DNA of 64,000 bases from an uncultured Oscillospiraceae bacterium (lineage in GTDB: Bacteria; Bacillota; Clostridia; Oscillospirales; Ruminococcaceae). Location of the stretch: contig CAJTNJ010000002.1 of the NCBI GenBank assembly GCA_910577565.1, forward strand, positions 1 to 64,000. Direction: 5' to 3'. Shown here piece by piece: positions 25,281-35,232 of this stretch (positions within the stretch are counted from its first letter, which is position 1; each line of letters begins with the position of its first letter). A program made the translations under genes and the position numbers. The notes beneath the pieces are model-generated. The model was given only the letters and a program-made list of their open reading frames with translations, was not told where the DNA came from and ran no database searches.

Positions 25281-26142
25281 TACTATAACAGAATGTTATC
25301 AAAAAAATCAAAGTATACTTGAAAATGAGTTTGCAATAGATGTTAATCGTGGCAAAGCAACTTTTGATAAATGGGTCCAAACATTTGCGTTTTGGATTCC
25401 GGATAATATCGATTCAGACAGTGCCTATAGACTATTTTTAAAACAATATGATTATTTTAAAAGCTTTAATCTTCCTTCGTATGAAAAAAATAATAATTTA
25501 GATTTTTGCACAATTTTAATGGTCGAGGGCGGTTCTTTATTAGGTAGAAATATTGATAGAGTTAATGAGTTAAAAAAACGCAATATAAAGTTATTCACTT
25601 TAACGTGGAATGGTGAGAATGAGATAGCTTCCGGCGCTGAGGCAGTTGGCGGTTTGAAAAGTTTTGGCAAAAAGCTTATAGCTAAACTTGAAGAAGATAA
25701 TATTGTAATTGATGTATCTCATCTTAACGAAGAATCTTTTTGGGATGTAGCAAAAATTGCAAAGAAGCCATTTGTGGCTACTCATTCGAATGCATTTTCT
25801 GTTTGTTCACACAGAAGGAATTTAAAAGACGATCAGATTAAAGCGATAAAGCATGCAAGAGGAATTATAGGTTTAAATTTTTATAAATTGTTCCTTTCCA
25901 ATGATTGCAAAGATGGCATATATGAGTTGTCTAAACATATAGATCACTTTTTAAAATTAGGTTGTGAAGATATGCTTGCAATAGGAAGTGATTTTGATGG
26001 AGCGTGCATGCCAAATGATTTTAAGGATATTACTGCGCTTGTTAAACTTAGACATTATATGTTACAATATTATGGTGAGAATATAACGAACAAGATTATG
26101 TTTGATAATGCAGCTAAATTTTTTGAAAAAACTTTCAATTAA
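25249..26142 (+). CDS. Membrane dipeptidase family protein (peptidase M19)
   Basis: A 297-residue zinc amidohydrolase-fold dipeptidase. Metal site pieces are FFDLHCDTI (HxD), MVEGGS (bridging Glu), VIDVSHLNEESF and VATHSNAFSVCSHRRN; IGSDFDG is the C-terminal Asp motif. Family members cleave dipeptides, sometimes with D-residues. The start at 25249 has GGAG and lies inside the end of rnhB in another frame, so it is translationally linked to it. The N-terminus lacks a signal sequence, so it is probably cytoplasmic. Confidence 0.88.
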   Translation: MNMNFFDLHCDTITECYQKNQSILENEFAIDVNRGKATFDKWVQTFAFWIPDNIDSDSAYRLFLKQYDYFKSFNLPSYEKNNNLDFCTILMVEGGSLLGRNIDRVNELKKRNIKLFTLTWNGENEIASGAEAVGGLKSFGKKLIAKLEEDNIVIDVSHLNEESFWDVAKIAKKPFVATHSNAFSVCSHRRNLKDDQIKAIKHARGIIGLNFYKLFLSNDCKDGIYELSKHIDHFLKLGCEDMLAIGSDFDGACMPNDFKDITALVKLRHYMLQYYGENITNKIMFDNAAKFFEKTFN

Positions 26143-26190
26143 ATTTTTAGCTAATGTTATAATAAATTTTTATTGAAAGGAAAGTGAGGC

Positions 26191-27681
26191 ATGCTGTACA
26201 AAAGTACCAGGAACAGCAAAAAAGAAGTTAGCGCTGCGAAAGCAATAGTTAAAGGCATATCGGATGATGGAGGATTATTTGTTCCTTGCAGTTTACCTAA
26301 AATCTCGTTAGATGATTTAAATATGCTAAAAGACAAGAACTATATAGAGCGTGCTGTTTTTATTTTAAGCAAATTTTTAACCGATTTCACCGAACAAGAG
26401 ATTATAGATTGTGTAAAAGGCGCATATTCTAACATTAAATTTTCTTCCAAAGATATTGCCAAGGTTTTAAAATTAGATGAGCAGATCTATATGTTGGAAT
26501 TGTGGCATGGACCGACTTGTGCTTTTAAAGATATGGCTTTGCAATTGCTACCGCATTTGATGAAAGTTTCTATGAAAAAGCAAGCAGACGGCAAGCAAAT
26601 TGCTATTTTAGTTGCAACTTCTGGCGACACAGGAAAAGCAGCGCTTGAAGGATTTAAAAATGTAGAAGGCACCAATATAATAGTTTTTTATCCGCAAGAT
26701 GGCGTGTCGTTAATGCAAAAACTGCAGATGGTAACACAATTGGGAGACAATGTTGATGTTTGTGCCATAAAAGGTAATTTTGACGATGCTCAAAATGGTG
26801 TGAAAGCAATATTTACCGATAGTGTTATTATTGATGAGCTTTTTAAAAACAACGTCTTATTTTCAAGCGCAAACTCTATAAACTGGGGTAGGCTTGTACC
26901 ACAAATTGTATATTATTTCTCGGCTTATTGCGACATTCTGAAAAAATTCGATATTACCCTTGGCGAAGAGGTAAATGTCGTTGTGCCAACCGGTAATTTT
27001 GGAAATATACTCTCAGCTTATTATGGAAAAAAGATGGGACTTCCAATTAAAACCTTTATATGTGCATCAAATAAAAACAATATACTTACTGACTTTATTA
27101 ATACCGGTATCTATGATAAAAACCGTTCATTCTATCAAACAATTTCTCCTTCAATGGACATACTCATTTCAAGTAATTTAGAAAGATTGCTTTATGACAT
27201 ATATGATAGCGATGAAGCTATAAAAAAACTTTACAGCGATCTTGCAAAATATGGTAAATTTACAATAGATGATAATGTTAAATTCAAAATTAAAAGTCAG
27301 TTTTATGGCGGATTTTGCGATGACGGACAAACCAAGAAAACTATATGTCATATATTCAAAAAATACAAATATTTGTGCGATACCCATACAGCTGTTGCTG
27401 TTAGTGTTTATAACGACTATAAAAAAGAGACAGGTGATGAAACAAAGACAATTATAGCTTCAACAGCCAGTCCTTATAAATTTACAAAGGATGTTCTCAG
27501 TTCAATTAGCGGCAAAACAGATTGTGATGATTTTGCACAGCTTGATGAATTGTCAAAAATGACGGATACAACTGCCCCAAAACAGCTTTTAAATCTGAAA
27601 GATGCCAAGATTAGGTTTAAAAATGCTATAGATAAAGATGACATGAAAAATTATGTTTTGCAAAAATTTACGTCAAAATAG
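26191..27681 (+). CDS. thrC: Threonine synthase
   Basis: A 496-residue PLP enzyme that converts O-phospho-L-homoserine to threonine. The PLP lysine is Lys113 in WHGPTCAFKDMALQL. ILVATSGDTGKAALEGF is the phosphate-binding and substrate region, and VPTGNFGNILSAYYGKKMGL is also diagnostic. The N-terminus MLYKSTRNS and length fit the longer bacterial/fungal-type ThrC. RBS GAAAGG. No other threonine gene is adjacent. Confidence 0.96.
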   Translation: MLYKSTRNSKKEVSAAKAIVKGISDDGGLFVPCSLPKISLDDLNMLKDKNYIERAVFILSKFLTDFTEQEIIDCVKGAYSNIKFSSKDIAKVLKLDEQIYMLELWHGPTCAFKDMALQLLPHLMKVSMKKQADGKQIAILVATSGDTGKAALEGFKNVEGTNIIVFYPQDGVSLMQKLQMVTQLGDNVDVCAIKGNFDDAQNGVKAIFTDSVIIDELFKNNVLFSSANSINWGRLVPQIVYYFSAYCDILKKFDITLGEEVNVVVPTGNFGNILSAYYGKKMGLPIKTFICASNKNNILTDFINTGIYDKNRSFYQTISPSMDILISSNLERLLYDIYDSDEAIKKLYSDLAKYGKFTIDDNVKFKIKSQFYGGFCDDGQTKKTICHIFKKYKYLCDTHTAVAVSVYNDYKKETGDETKTIIASTASPYKFTKDVLSSISGKTDCDDFAQLDELSKMTDTTAPKQLLNLKDAKIRFKNAIDKDDMKNYVLQKFTSK

Positions 27682-27695
27682 GTTAAGAGGTTAAA

Positions 27696-28373
27696 ATGAG
27701 TTTATATGCAATTGCGGATTTGCATTTGTCGCTGGGTACAAACAAGCCGATGGATGTTTTTAATGGATGGGATAATTATGTTCAAAGGCTAGAAGAAAAT
27801 TGGAAAGCTGTTGTAGGGTCAAATGATACCGTAGTAATTGCCGGTGATATATCTTGGGGGATAAATTTAGAACAGTCAAAGAAAGATTTTGATTTTATTG
27901 ATAAACTTCCTGGCAAAAAGATACTTTTAAAGGGCAACCACGATTATTATTTTGCTACTAAGAATAAAATAGACATGTTTTTTAAAGAGAATGATTTTAA
28001 AACATTAAAGTTTTTATTTAATAATTGTTATGAATATGGGGATTATTCAATTTGTGGTACTAGGGGATGGGTAAATGAACCTGGAAAAACTGCAGACAAA
28101 AAAATTCTTGAGAGAGAAGCGGGAAGGCTTAAATTGTCTCTTGATTTTGCTAAAAAAACACCGATAGTATTTTTGCATTATCCTCCCATATTTGGCGATA
28201 GCAGAACGCAGGAGATATTGAACGTGTTACATAAATATGAAATAAAACAGGTTTATTATGGTCATCTCCATGGCAGATCTTGTAAATATGCCGTCCAAGG
28301 AGAAGTTGATGGTATTTTTTATAAACTTATTTCAAGCGATTATCTTAATTTCAAACTTTTTAAAGTTTTATAA
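27696..28373 (+). CDS. Calcineurin-like metallophosphoesterase
   Basis: A 225-residue protein with all metal-binding blocks of the family: ADLHLSLG, VIAGDISWGI, LLKGNHDYYF, VFLHYPPIFG and YYGHLHGRS. Proteins of this subgroup are widespread in Clostridia, with unknown substrate. It follows thrC after 14 bases and probably shares its transcript. No signal peptide. Confidence 0.88.
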   Translation: MSLYAIADLHLSLGTNKPMDVFNGWDNYVQRLEENWKAVVGSNDTVVIAGDISWGINLEQSKKDFDFIDKLPGKKILLKGNHDYYFATKNKIDMFFKENDFKTLKFLFNNCYEYGDYSICGTRGWVNEPGKTADKKILEREAGRLKLSLDFAKKTPIVFLHYPPIFGDSRTQEILNVLHKYEIKQVYYGHLHGRSCKYAVQGEVDGIFYKLISSDYLNFKLFKVL

Positions 28374-28469
28374 TAATAAAAAAATATATTACATGTTGTA
28401 GATAAAAGGTTGTTATAATGATAAAATTTCGTAGATTATGAAGAAAATTAAAAATGCAAAATTATTTGC

Positions 28470-28498
28470 TTAACAATTGATAAGAGATATGTTATAAT
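28470..28498 (+). promoter_or_regulatory. Sigma-A-type promoter of tig
   Basis: TTAACA (28470-28475), 17-base spacer, TATAAT (28493-28498), 40 bases before the tig start. Confidence 0.65.
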
Positions 28499-28538
28499 TA
28501 ATCTCGCTATTATAAAAATCACTTATGGAGGGAAAATA

Positions 28539-29837
28539 ATGGAATTAATTAAAAATGAGAATATAGAAGCAAACAAAAATGAGATAGAGGTTTTAGTTGA
28601 TGCCAAAACATTTGATGAAGCTGTAAATAATGTTTATAAAAGAAATTCAAAAAAGCTAACTGTTCCTGGATTCAGATCAGGAAAAGCGCCTAGAAAAATA
28701 ATTGAAAGAAAATATGGCGAAGATGTTTTTTATAATGACGCTATAGAATTAGTTTATCCAAAAGCTTTGGATGAAGCAATCAAAGAAGCAGAACTTGATG
28801 TTGTTGCCATTGATTCTTTAAAGCTTATAGAAGTTAGCGCACAAAAAGGGTTTTCTTTTAAAGCAGTATGCATTTTAAAACCCAAAGTTGAACTTAAAGA
28901 ATATAAGGGCATTGAAGTTGAAAGACCAATTAAAATGATAGATGAAAAAGCAGTTGATAAAAGACTGCAAAATATGCGCGAGCGTGCTGGACGTTTAATT
29001 ACTGTTGAAGACCGTGCTGCTCGAGATGGCGATACTGTAGTTATTGATTTTGAAGGATTTATTGATGATGTCCCGTTTAAAGGTGGAAAAGCTGAGAAAC
29101 ACACCTTAAAATTAGGTTCTAAAAGTTTTATACCTGGTTTTGAATATCAAATTATTGGCAAAAATATTGGGGACGAATTTGATGTTGACGTTACTTTCCC
29201 AAAAGATTATCATGCCAAAAATTTAAAAGGTAAACAAGCTATATTTAAATGCAAATTGCACGAAATTAAGATGATAGAACTGCCAGAAGAGGATGATGAG
29301 TTTGCTAAAGATGTTAGTGAGTTTGACACTCTTAAAGAACTAAGAGAAGATATTAAAAACAAGCTAGAAGCAGAATCAAAAAATGCAGCTGACATGTCAG
29401 TTGACTCAGAACTTACAAATAAACTTATTGAAAATATGAAAGTTGATATACCTGAAGTTATGTTCGAAAACCGTGTTAATGATTTGATACGTGATTTTGA
29501 ACAACAAATATCTGTCCAAGGTTTAACGCTTGATATGTATTTTAAATATACAGGTTCTGATGAGAATGGCCTGAGAAATCAGTTTAGAGAAAGAGCAGAA
29601 GATCAGGTTAAGACAAGGTTAGCTCTTGAAGAAATAGTATCATCCGAAAATATTGAAGTTAGTGATGAAGAACTTGAGAATGAATTTAAAAAGCTGGCCG
29701 ATAAATATGAACTGGAATTAGATAAAGTTAAAAATATGGTGTCAGCCGAAAGTTTAAAAATGGATATAGCTGTTGAGAAAGCTATGAAGCTTGTTAGAGA
29801 TAATGCAAAAATTACAGAAAAAATTGTCGAGAACTAA
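28539..29837 (+). CDS. tig: Trigger factor
   Basis: A 432-residue ribosome-associated chaperone and peptidyl-prolyl isomerase. The ribosome-binding loop is VPGFRSGKAPRKIIERKYGE (about 44-63). The FKBP domain is at about 150-245 (RDGDTVVIDFEGFIDDVPFK, FIPGFEYQIIGKNIGDEFDV), followed by the helical C-terminal chaperone domain. RBS GGAGGG. It leads the tig-clpP-clpX-lon-engB group and has its own promoter. Confidence 0.97.
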   Translation: MELIKNENIEANKNEIEVLVDAKTFDEAVNNVYKRNSKKLTVPGFRSGKAPRKIIERKYGEDVFYNDAIELVYPKALDEAIKEAELDVVAIDSLKLIEVSAQKGFSFKAVCILKPKVELKEYKGIEVERPIKMIDEKAVDKRLQNMRERAGRLITVEDRAARDGDTVVIDFEGFIDDVPFKGGKAEKHTLKLGSKSFIPGFEYQIIGKNIGDEFDVDVTFPKDYHAKNLKGKQAIFKCKLHEIKMIELPEEDDEFAKDVSEFDTLKELREDIKNKLEAESKNAADMSVDSELTNKLIENMKVDIPEVMFENRVNDLIRDFEQQISVQGLTLDMYFKYTGSDENGLRNQFRERAEDQVKTRLALEEIVSSENIEVSDEELENEFKKLADKYELELDKVKNMVSAESLKMDIAVEKAMKLVRDNAKITEKIVEN

Positions 29838-30029
29838 GTGACAAAATAGGACATATTATTAAATCATATTATTATATTATCTATATGTGACTTTTAGAAT
29901 TAAATTTTAATTCTTCAGCCAATTTTTAGTTATAGTTAAATAGAAACGGCATATTATAATTATGATGTTAATTTATTAAGATATGATTAAAGAATGAAAA
30001 TGTAAACTATATTTAAGGGAGTTTTTAAC

Positions 30030-30611
30030 ATGGCACTTGTACCAACCGTTATCGAACCTACAGGGCACGGTGAACGCGCATATGACATTTTTTCTCGTCT
30101 TTTAAATGACAGAATAATAATGTTATCTGATGAAATTAATGATACAACTGCAAGTCTCGTTGTATCGCAATTACTGTTTTTAGAAGCTCAAGATCCGGAA
30201 AAGGATATACAACTTTACATAAATAGCCCTGGAGGCTCTGTAACTTCCGGTTTTGCAATTTATGATACAATTCAATATATAAAGTGCGATGTTTCCACCA
30301 TCTGTATTGGTATGGCAGCATCTATGGGAGCATTTCTTTTGAGTGCCGGCACCAAAGGCAAACGAATTGCTTTATGTAACAGCACGATAATGATTCACCA
30401 ACCGCTTGGACAGTTTAAAGGACAAGCGACGGATATTAAGATACACGCTGATTGGATTGTAGAGATAAAATCAAGATTAAATCATATGCTTTCCGAAGCT
30501 ACCGGTCAAACTATTGAGAAAATTTCAGAAGATACTGAAAGAGATAATTTTATGACTGCAAATGAAGCAAAAGAATATGGTTTAATAGATAAGGTGATAA
30601 AAAATAGATAA
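30030..30611 (+). CDS. clpP: ATP-dependent Clp protease proteolytic subunit
   Basis: A 193-residue serine protease subunit. The triad is Ser98 (IGMAASMGAFLL), His123 (MIHQPLGQFKGQ) and an Asp near 172 (SEDTERDNF). LYINSPGGSVTSGFAIYDT is the family signature. It forms the 14-mer chamber that degrades substrates fed by ClpX, encoded immediately downstream. RBS AAGGGAG. No CtsR-type operator was recognised upstream. Confidence 0.98.
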   Translation: MALVPTVIEPTGHGERAYDIFSRLLNDRIIMLSDEINDTTASLVVSQLLFLEAQDPEKDIQLYINSPGGSVTSGFAIYDTIQYIKCDVSTICIGMAASMGAFLLSAGTKGKRIALCNSTIMIHQPLGQFKGQATDIKIHADWIVEIKSRLNHMLSEATGQTIEKISEDTERDNFMTANEAKEYGLIDKVIKNR

Positions 30612-30628
30612 ACCTTTTGGGAGGAATT

Positions 30629-31897
30629 ATGGCAATAGAATCTAAGGGATTACTTCGTTGCAGTTTTTGCGGCAAGCCGGAACATCAGGTAGAAAGATTG
30701 TTATATGGAGACAGTGCTTATATATGTGATGAATGTGTAGCACTTTGTTATGGGATGCTTATTGAGGATGGATTATTTCCTGTTTTAAATAGCAATATGA
30801 ACAAATTAAAAGCCAAAAAGAAGGGTAAAGAAGAAAAGGTTTTTCTTAAACCAAAAGAAATAAAAGAAATATTGGATCAATATGTGGTTGGTCAGGATGA
30901 TGCAAAGATTATATTGTCTGTTGCGGTTTATAATCACTACAAGAGAATTTCGTCATCGGAAAGTGATGATGTTGAAATTCAAAAGAGCAATGTACTTCTT
31001 CTTGGACCAACCGGTGTTGGTAAAACGCTTCTTGCCCAAACACTTGCAAAAGTTCTCGATGTGCCTTTTGCTATTGCCGATGCGACAACACTTACTGAAG
31101 CAGGGTATGTCGGTGAAGATGTAGAAAATGTTTTGTTAAGGCTTATTCAGTCTGCTGATTTTGACATTGAAGCTGCTCAAAGAGGCATTGTATATATAGA
31201 TGAAATTGATAAGATTACCAGAAAGTCTGAAAATGCATCCATTACAAGAGATGTAAGTGGTGAAGGTGTTCAGCAATCACTGCTGAAAATTTTAGAAGGA
31301 ACTGTTTCTAATATTCCGCCACAAGGTGGCAGAAAACATCCCAATCAGGAATTTATTCAAATTGACACCAAAAATATTTTATTTATATGTGGTGGTGCCT
31401 TTGAAGGACTTGATAAATTAATAGGGAGGCGGCTTGGAGATTCATCTATAGGATTTGGCTCAAATTTAAAGAATTATAAAAATTTAACAATGCACAATAT
31501 ATTTAAGCAAATTGAGCCAAGAGATTTAGTTAAATTTGGTATGATCCCGGAACTTGTGGGTAGAATTCCTATTGTTACAGCTTTGGACAACTTAGATGAG
31601 AGCGCATTAGTAAAGATTTTGATTGAGCCAAAAAATGCTCTTATAAAACAATTTCAAAGGCTGTTTTTATATGATGGCATAAGACTTGAATTTACCGATG
31701 AGGCGTTACATCTCATAGCTAAAAAGGCCATTGAAAAGAAAACCGGCGCAAGGGGATTGCGTGGCATTTTAGAAGAAAATTTATCTAAACTTATGTTTGA
31801 GTTGCCTTCTGAAGACGTAGAAAGCGTTACAGTAACTGCTGAAATGATTGAATCGGGACAACCGCCTATTAAAGTCAAAAAAGCAAAAAATGCCTAA
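30629..31897 (+). CDS. clpX: ATP-dependent Clp protease ATP-binding subunit
   Basis: A 422-residue AAA+ unfoldase. The N-terminal zinc domain is LRCSFCGKPEHQ with CDECVALC (Cys11, 14, 33, 36). Walker A is GPTGVGKTLLAQ and Walker B is GIVYIDEIDKI. The pore-loop region GYVGEDVEN and the ClpP-binding GFG loop (SSIGFGSNL) are present. The ATG at 30629 has GGGAGG; a TTG at 30617 is within the RBS region. It lies 17 bases after clpP. Confidence 0.98.
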   Translation: MAIESKGLLRCSFCGKPEHQVERLLYGDSAYICDECVALCYGMLIEDGLFPVLNSNMNKLKAKKKGKEEKVFLKPKEIKEILDQYVVGQDDAKIILSVAVYNHYKRISSSESDDVEIQKSNVLLLGPTGVGKTLLAQTLAKVLDVPFAIADATTLTEAGYVGEDVENVLLRLIQSADFDIEAAQRGIVYIDEIDKITRKSENASITRDVSGEGVQQSLLKILEGTVSNIPPQGGRKHPNQEFIQIDTKNILFICGGAFEGLDKLIGRRLGDSSIGFGSNLKNYKNLTMHNIFKQIEPRDLVKFGMIPELVGRIPIVTALDNLDESALVKILIEPKNALIKQFQRLFLYDGIRLEFTDEALHLIAKKAIEKKTGARGLRGILEENLSKLMFELPSEDVESVTVTAEMIESGQPPIKVKKAKNA

Positions 31898-31926
31898 GTA
31901 TTATAATAAATTAATAAAGATTAATT

Positions 31927-31957
31927 ACCGGTGTCTATTATAAGATACTGGTTTTTA
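31927..31957 (+). terminator. Terminator of clpPX
   Basis: ACCGGTGTCT pairs with AGATACTGGT (one mismatch, one wobble) around ATTATA, followed by TTTTT. Confidence 0.65.
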
Positions 31958-32044
31958 TTATGTAGATTTTTTAACATATTGACTGTGAAATTTAGTTAGA
32001 AAATCTGCTAAGTAAAGCATTATTTAAAGACAAGCTGAAATTGG

Positions 32045-32349
32045 TTAATTTAAGTAATTTTCTTTATCGGTTAAAAGTTCATTAAGACTTTTTTTAATAG
32101 TTGATATTCATTCCATCTGATAGTACTATATACATTCACTTATTTCATGTTCTAACGTATTCTTAGTATCATTTGGCCATCTTTACTATTTTGATTATCC
32201 ATTGTTAATCTTCCTACCAACCCAGCATCTGTCAAAAAAGCTAAAGCATCTTCCTCAATCGACCATTTTGAACTATGATGTTTTTTCCCCAGATTATGAT
32301 ATAACTTTTTTATTTTTATTGAACGATCTTTAATTTCTTCTAAATTCAT
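32045..32349 (-). pseudogene. MazG-like nucleotide pyrophosphohydrolase family, broken
   Basis: From ATG 32347-32349 it reads MNLEEIKDRSIKIKKLYHNL, KKHHSSKWSIEEDALAFLTD and AGLVGRLTMDNQN, typical of short MazG-like proteins. A frameshift near 32165 is needed to continue with DTKNTLEHEISECI. Then a TAG and later a TGA stand where the family has Trp-rich sequence, followed by ISTIKKSLNELLTDKENYLN. The upstream EED part of the metal site remains, but the helix pair that completes it is lost. It reads against clpX and lon and seems to be an old insertion or a decaying native gene. Confidence 0.75.
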
Positions 32350-32634
32350 ATATTCAATTCCTTTTAAAATCCAATTTGTTGATGTCATTATACATTACTT
32401 TATGTAATCATACAATTGGAGTGACTGACTTTTTTATTTATGAACTTATATCTTTTGTTTTTATGAAACAGATATATCATTATTGTTTAGAAGGTACCAA
32501 AATTAGGATTTAAATTGTAAAAAAGCACGATAAAAAGCCAATTAATTTGTGTTATTATAATTTCATAATTGTTATATATTTTTCCAAACACTGAATAGTT
32601 TCTGGTTATTATTGTTTTTGTTAGAATCACATAA

Positions 32635-32662
32635 TTGGTTTGATTTAATTAAAATTTATAAA
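32635..32662 (+). promoter_or_regulatory. Possible promoter of the lon leader
   Basis: TTGGTT (32635-32640), 16-base spacer, TATAAA (32657-32662). Weak match; listed because its start site would fall at the base of the hairpin that follows. Confidence 0.3.
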
Positions 32663-32728
32663 GGGTAGCTACATTTTGCAACTGCTGCTTGCTATTGTGT
32701 GGCAGTGTTGCAAATTACCAGGTTTTTT
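32663..32728 (+). promoter_or_regulatory. Terminator-like hairpin in the lon leader
   Basis: TTTGCAAC (32675-32682) pairs with GTTGCAAA (32707-32714), extended inward by CTGC/GCAG with a bulge and outward by GGTA/TACC. A run of six T follows at 32723. It is about 75 bases before lon and far from the clpX terminator, so it may be an attenuator, or the end of a small unseen transcript. Confidence 0.45.
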
Positions 32729-32804
32729 ATTATAATAATAATCACATAATTATAAATGAAAACCATAAAATATGAGTTCTTGATTTAAAAGGAGTTTAAA
32801 ATAA

Positions 32805-35225
32805 ATGGCAGAAAATAATAAAGATAAAATAATACCGTTGGTAGTATCAAGAGGTGCTGTGGCTTTCCCTAAGGGAATAATAAATATAGATGTGGCTAGA
32901 CAAAAATCAATAGCTGCAATTCAAGATGCAATCAAAGGTGATAAGAAAATTTTTATAGTCGCACAAAGCTATATTGATGCAGAGTCTCCTGTTGAGTCAG
33001 ATTTATATAATGTAGGCACCGTATGCGAAATTAGGCAGTTTCAAAAATATGCCGAGGGTGATTTCAGGCTTACAGCACTTGGTAAATATAAAGCAAAAAT
33101 TATTGAATGTTATTCGGATGAGGTAATGTTTTCAGCTAAAATAAAGCGCATTCCCGAAAGATCAATATTTAAAGAATCGGATAAAGAAGTTACTGCAATT
33201 ATGAGAGCAATCAAAAAAAAGTTTGCTCAATATGGATTTGCTGTTAAACACATAAACAGAGATTATATGCTTTTAGTTGAAAAAGAAACAGATCCTTTCA
33301 CACTTTTTACTACCATCGCATGTATGATGCCGTTTAACTATCAGCTTAAACAAGAAATGCTTGAAGAGTCCAATTTGTTTAAAAAACTTGAGTTGCTTTT
33401 AAGTGTTTTGGCACAAGAAGCTGAAATTGCCGTCATGGAAAGAAAAATGATAGAGAAAGTAGAAAGGCGGATTGATCAAAATCAAAGAGATTATTTTTTA
33501 AGAGAGCAGGTAAAAATTATTCAGGAAGAATTAAATGAAAATATACCTCTTGATAATAACAATGAGGGAGAGTATTTAGAAAAGATTCTTGAAATTAAAA
33601 ATATACCTGAAGATTCTCGTGAAAAGCTTATAAATGAAGCAAAAAGACTTGAGCGTATGCCTGAGTCTTCTCATGAGTCATATGTAATTACCAATTACCT
33701 TGACACTGTGTTAAATCTTCCATGGGATGAGAAAACAGATGAATATATAGATTTAGATATTGCAGAAAGAATGCTTGATGCAGATCATTATGGCCTAAAA
33801 AAAGTAAAAGAAAGAATACTTGAGAATTTGGCCGTAAGGAGTTTTAACTCTAAAATTAAAGGGCAAATATTGTGCTTAGTTGGACCTCCCGGAGTTGGTA
33901 AAACTTCAATTGGCCATTCAATTGCAAATGCCATCGGACGCAACTTTGTTAGAATTTCTCTTGGTGGTGTTAATGACGAATCTGATATTAGAGGTCACCG
34001 AAAAACTTATATCGGAGCAATGCCCGGTAGAATAATAAATGGTATGATTAAGGCCAAAGTTAAAAACCCATTGGTTTTGCTTGATGAAATAGATAAGATG
34101 GGGTCAAGCTTTAAAGGCGATCCATCAGCTGCAATGCTTGAAGTTTTAGATGGTGAACAAAATAATACGTTCACCGATCATTATATTGAAATTCCATTTG
34201 ATCTTTCAGAATGTTTTTTCATAACAACTGCTAATTCAACATCATCTATTCCCACACCACTTCTTGACAGAATGGAAGTTATAGAACTTTCAAGTTATAC
34301 TTTAGAAGAAAAGTTTCACATTGCAAAAGAGTATCTTTTTGAAAAACAGCTTGATCAAAATGGTCTTAGTTCCAAAAAAATAAAAATAACGGATGAAGCA
34401 ATATATGAAATAATTGAAGGATATACTCGTGAAGCTGGCGTCAGGAAGCTTGAAAGGACAATAGCATCGCTTCTTAGAAAAGCCGCTAAAAAATTGCTTA
34501 GTGGTAAAAGCAAGATGATTAAGTTCGATGAAAAAAACGTTTCAAATTATTTGGGTGCTAGAAAATATATAACAGAAAAAATTGGAAATAGCGATGAGAT
34601 AGGTCTTGTCAACGGTCTTGCATGGACAAGTGTTGGCGGAGAACTAATGCAGATAGAAGCAGGCATTATGGATGGAAAGGGAACATTGCAGCTTACTGGA
34701 AATCTTGGCGATGTAATGAAAGAATCGGCAAATACAGCACTTAGTTATGTTAGATCAGTTGCTTCTAAATATAATATTCCAAATGATTTTTATAAAAATA
34801 AAGATATTCACATACACGTACCCGAAGGAGCTGTGCCAAAAGACGGTCCTTCTGCCGGTGTGGCAATTGCAACTGTACTTGTTTCGGCACTTTCCAATAC
34901 GCCTATAAGACATGATATTGCAATGACAGGAGAAATAAGTTTAAGAGGTAGAGACCTTGCAATTGGAGGGTTAAAAGAAAAGGCAATAGCAGCTTTTAAG
35001 TCTGGTGTAACTACTGTACTTATACCTCAAGATAATGTGAGAGATTTGGATGAAATAGATGAATCTGTAAGAAAAGCTATAAACTTTATACCCTGCAAAA
35101 CGGCAGATCAGGTTTTAGATTATGCTTTAATTAAAAGAAAAACTTCAAAAATGAGAGAGAATAAGTCTATTGCTTCAGTAAATAAACGGGCAAAAGTTGA
35201 TAGCGAGCAACAAGAATGGAGTTAG
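32805..35225 (+). CDS. lon: ATP-dependent protease Lon
   Basis: An 806-residue LonA protease. The N-terminal LON domain begins IIPLVVSRGAVAFPKGI. AAA+ motifs are Walker A GPPGVGKTSIGH and Walker B NPLVLLDEIDKMG. The Ser-Lys dyad lies in PKDGPSAGVAIATVL (Ser near 682) and GLKEKAIAAFKSG (Lys). It degrades misfolded and regulatory proteins in the cytoplasm. RBS AGGAG. It ends 7 bases before the engB start, in the usual Firmicute lon-engB order. Confidence 0.97.
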   Translation: MAENNKDKIIPLVVSRGAVAFPKGIINIDVARQKSIAAIQDAIKGDKKIFIVAQSYIDAESPVESDLYNVGTVCEIRQFQKYAEGDFRLTALGKYKAKIIECYSDEVMFSAKIKRIPERSIFKESDKEVTAIMRAIKKKFAQYGFAVKHINRDYMLLVEKETDPFTLFTTIACMMPFNYQLKQEMLEESNLFKKLELLLSVLAQEAEIAVMERKMIEKVERRIDQNQRDYFLREQVKIIQEELNENIPLDNNNEGEYLEKILEIKNIPEDSREKLINEAKRLERMPESSHESYVITNYLDTVLNLPWDEKTDEYIDLDIAERMLDADHYGLKKVKERILENLAVRSFNSKIKGQILCLVGPPGVGKTSIGHSIANAIGRNFVRISLGGVNDESDIRGHRKTYIGAMPGRIINGMIKAKVKNPLVLLDEIDKMGSSFKGDPSAAMLEVLDGEQNNTFTDHYIEIPFDLSECFFITTANSTSSIPTPLLDRMEVIELSSYTLEEKFHIAKEYLFEKQLDQNGLSSKKIKITDEAIYEIIEGYTREAGVRKLERTIASLLRKAAKKLLSGKSKMIKFDEKNVSNYLGARKYITEKIGNSDEIGLVNGLAWTSVGGELMQIEAGIMDGKGTLQLTGNLGDVMKESANTALSYVRSVASKYNIPNDFYKNKDIHIHVPEGAVPKDGPSAGVAIATVLVSALSNTPIRHDIAMTGEISLRGRDLAIGGLKEKAIAAFKSGVTTVLIPQDNVRDLDEIDESVRKAINFIPCKTADQVLDYALIKRKTSKMRENKSIASVNKRAKVDSEQQEWS

Positions 35226-35232
35226 TTTAATT

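Larger units (their letters stand above)
32350..32804. other. Intergenic region upstream of lon
   Basis: No gene is supported. The region contains a direct repeat AATCACATAATT (near 32625 and 32740), a possible promoter at 32635-32662 and a strong hairpin at 32663-32728, described separately. The lon RBS AGGAG lies at about 32791. Confidence 0.5.

Noticed and set aside
28754..29395. Minus-strand open frames within tig
   Set aside because: They are shadows of the strongly supported trigger factor gene; Ser/Leu-rich composition is typical of antisense frames here.
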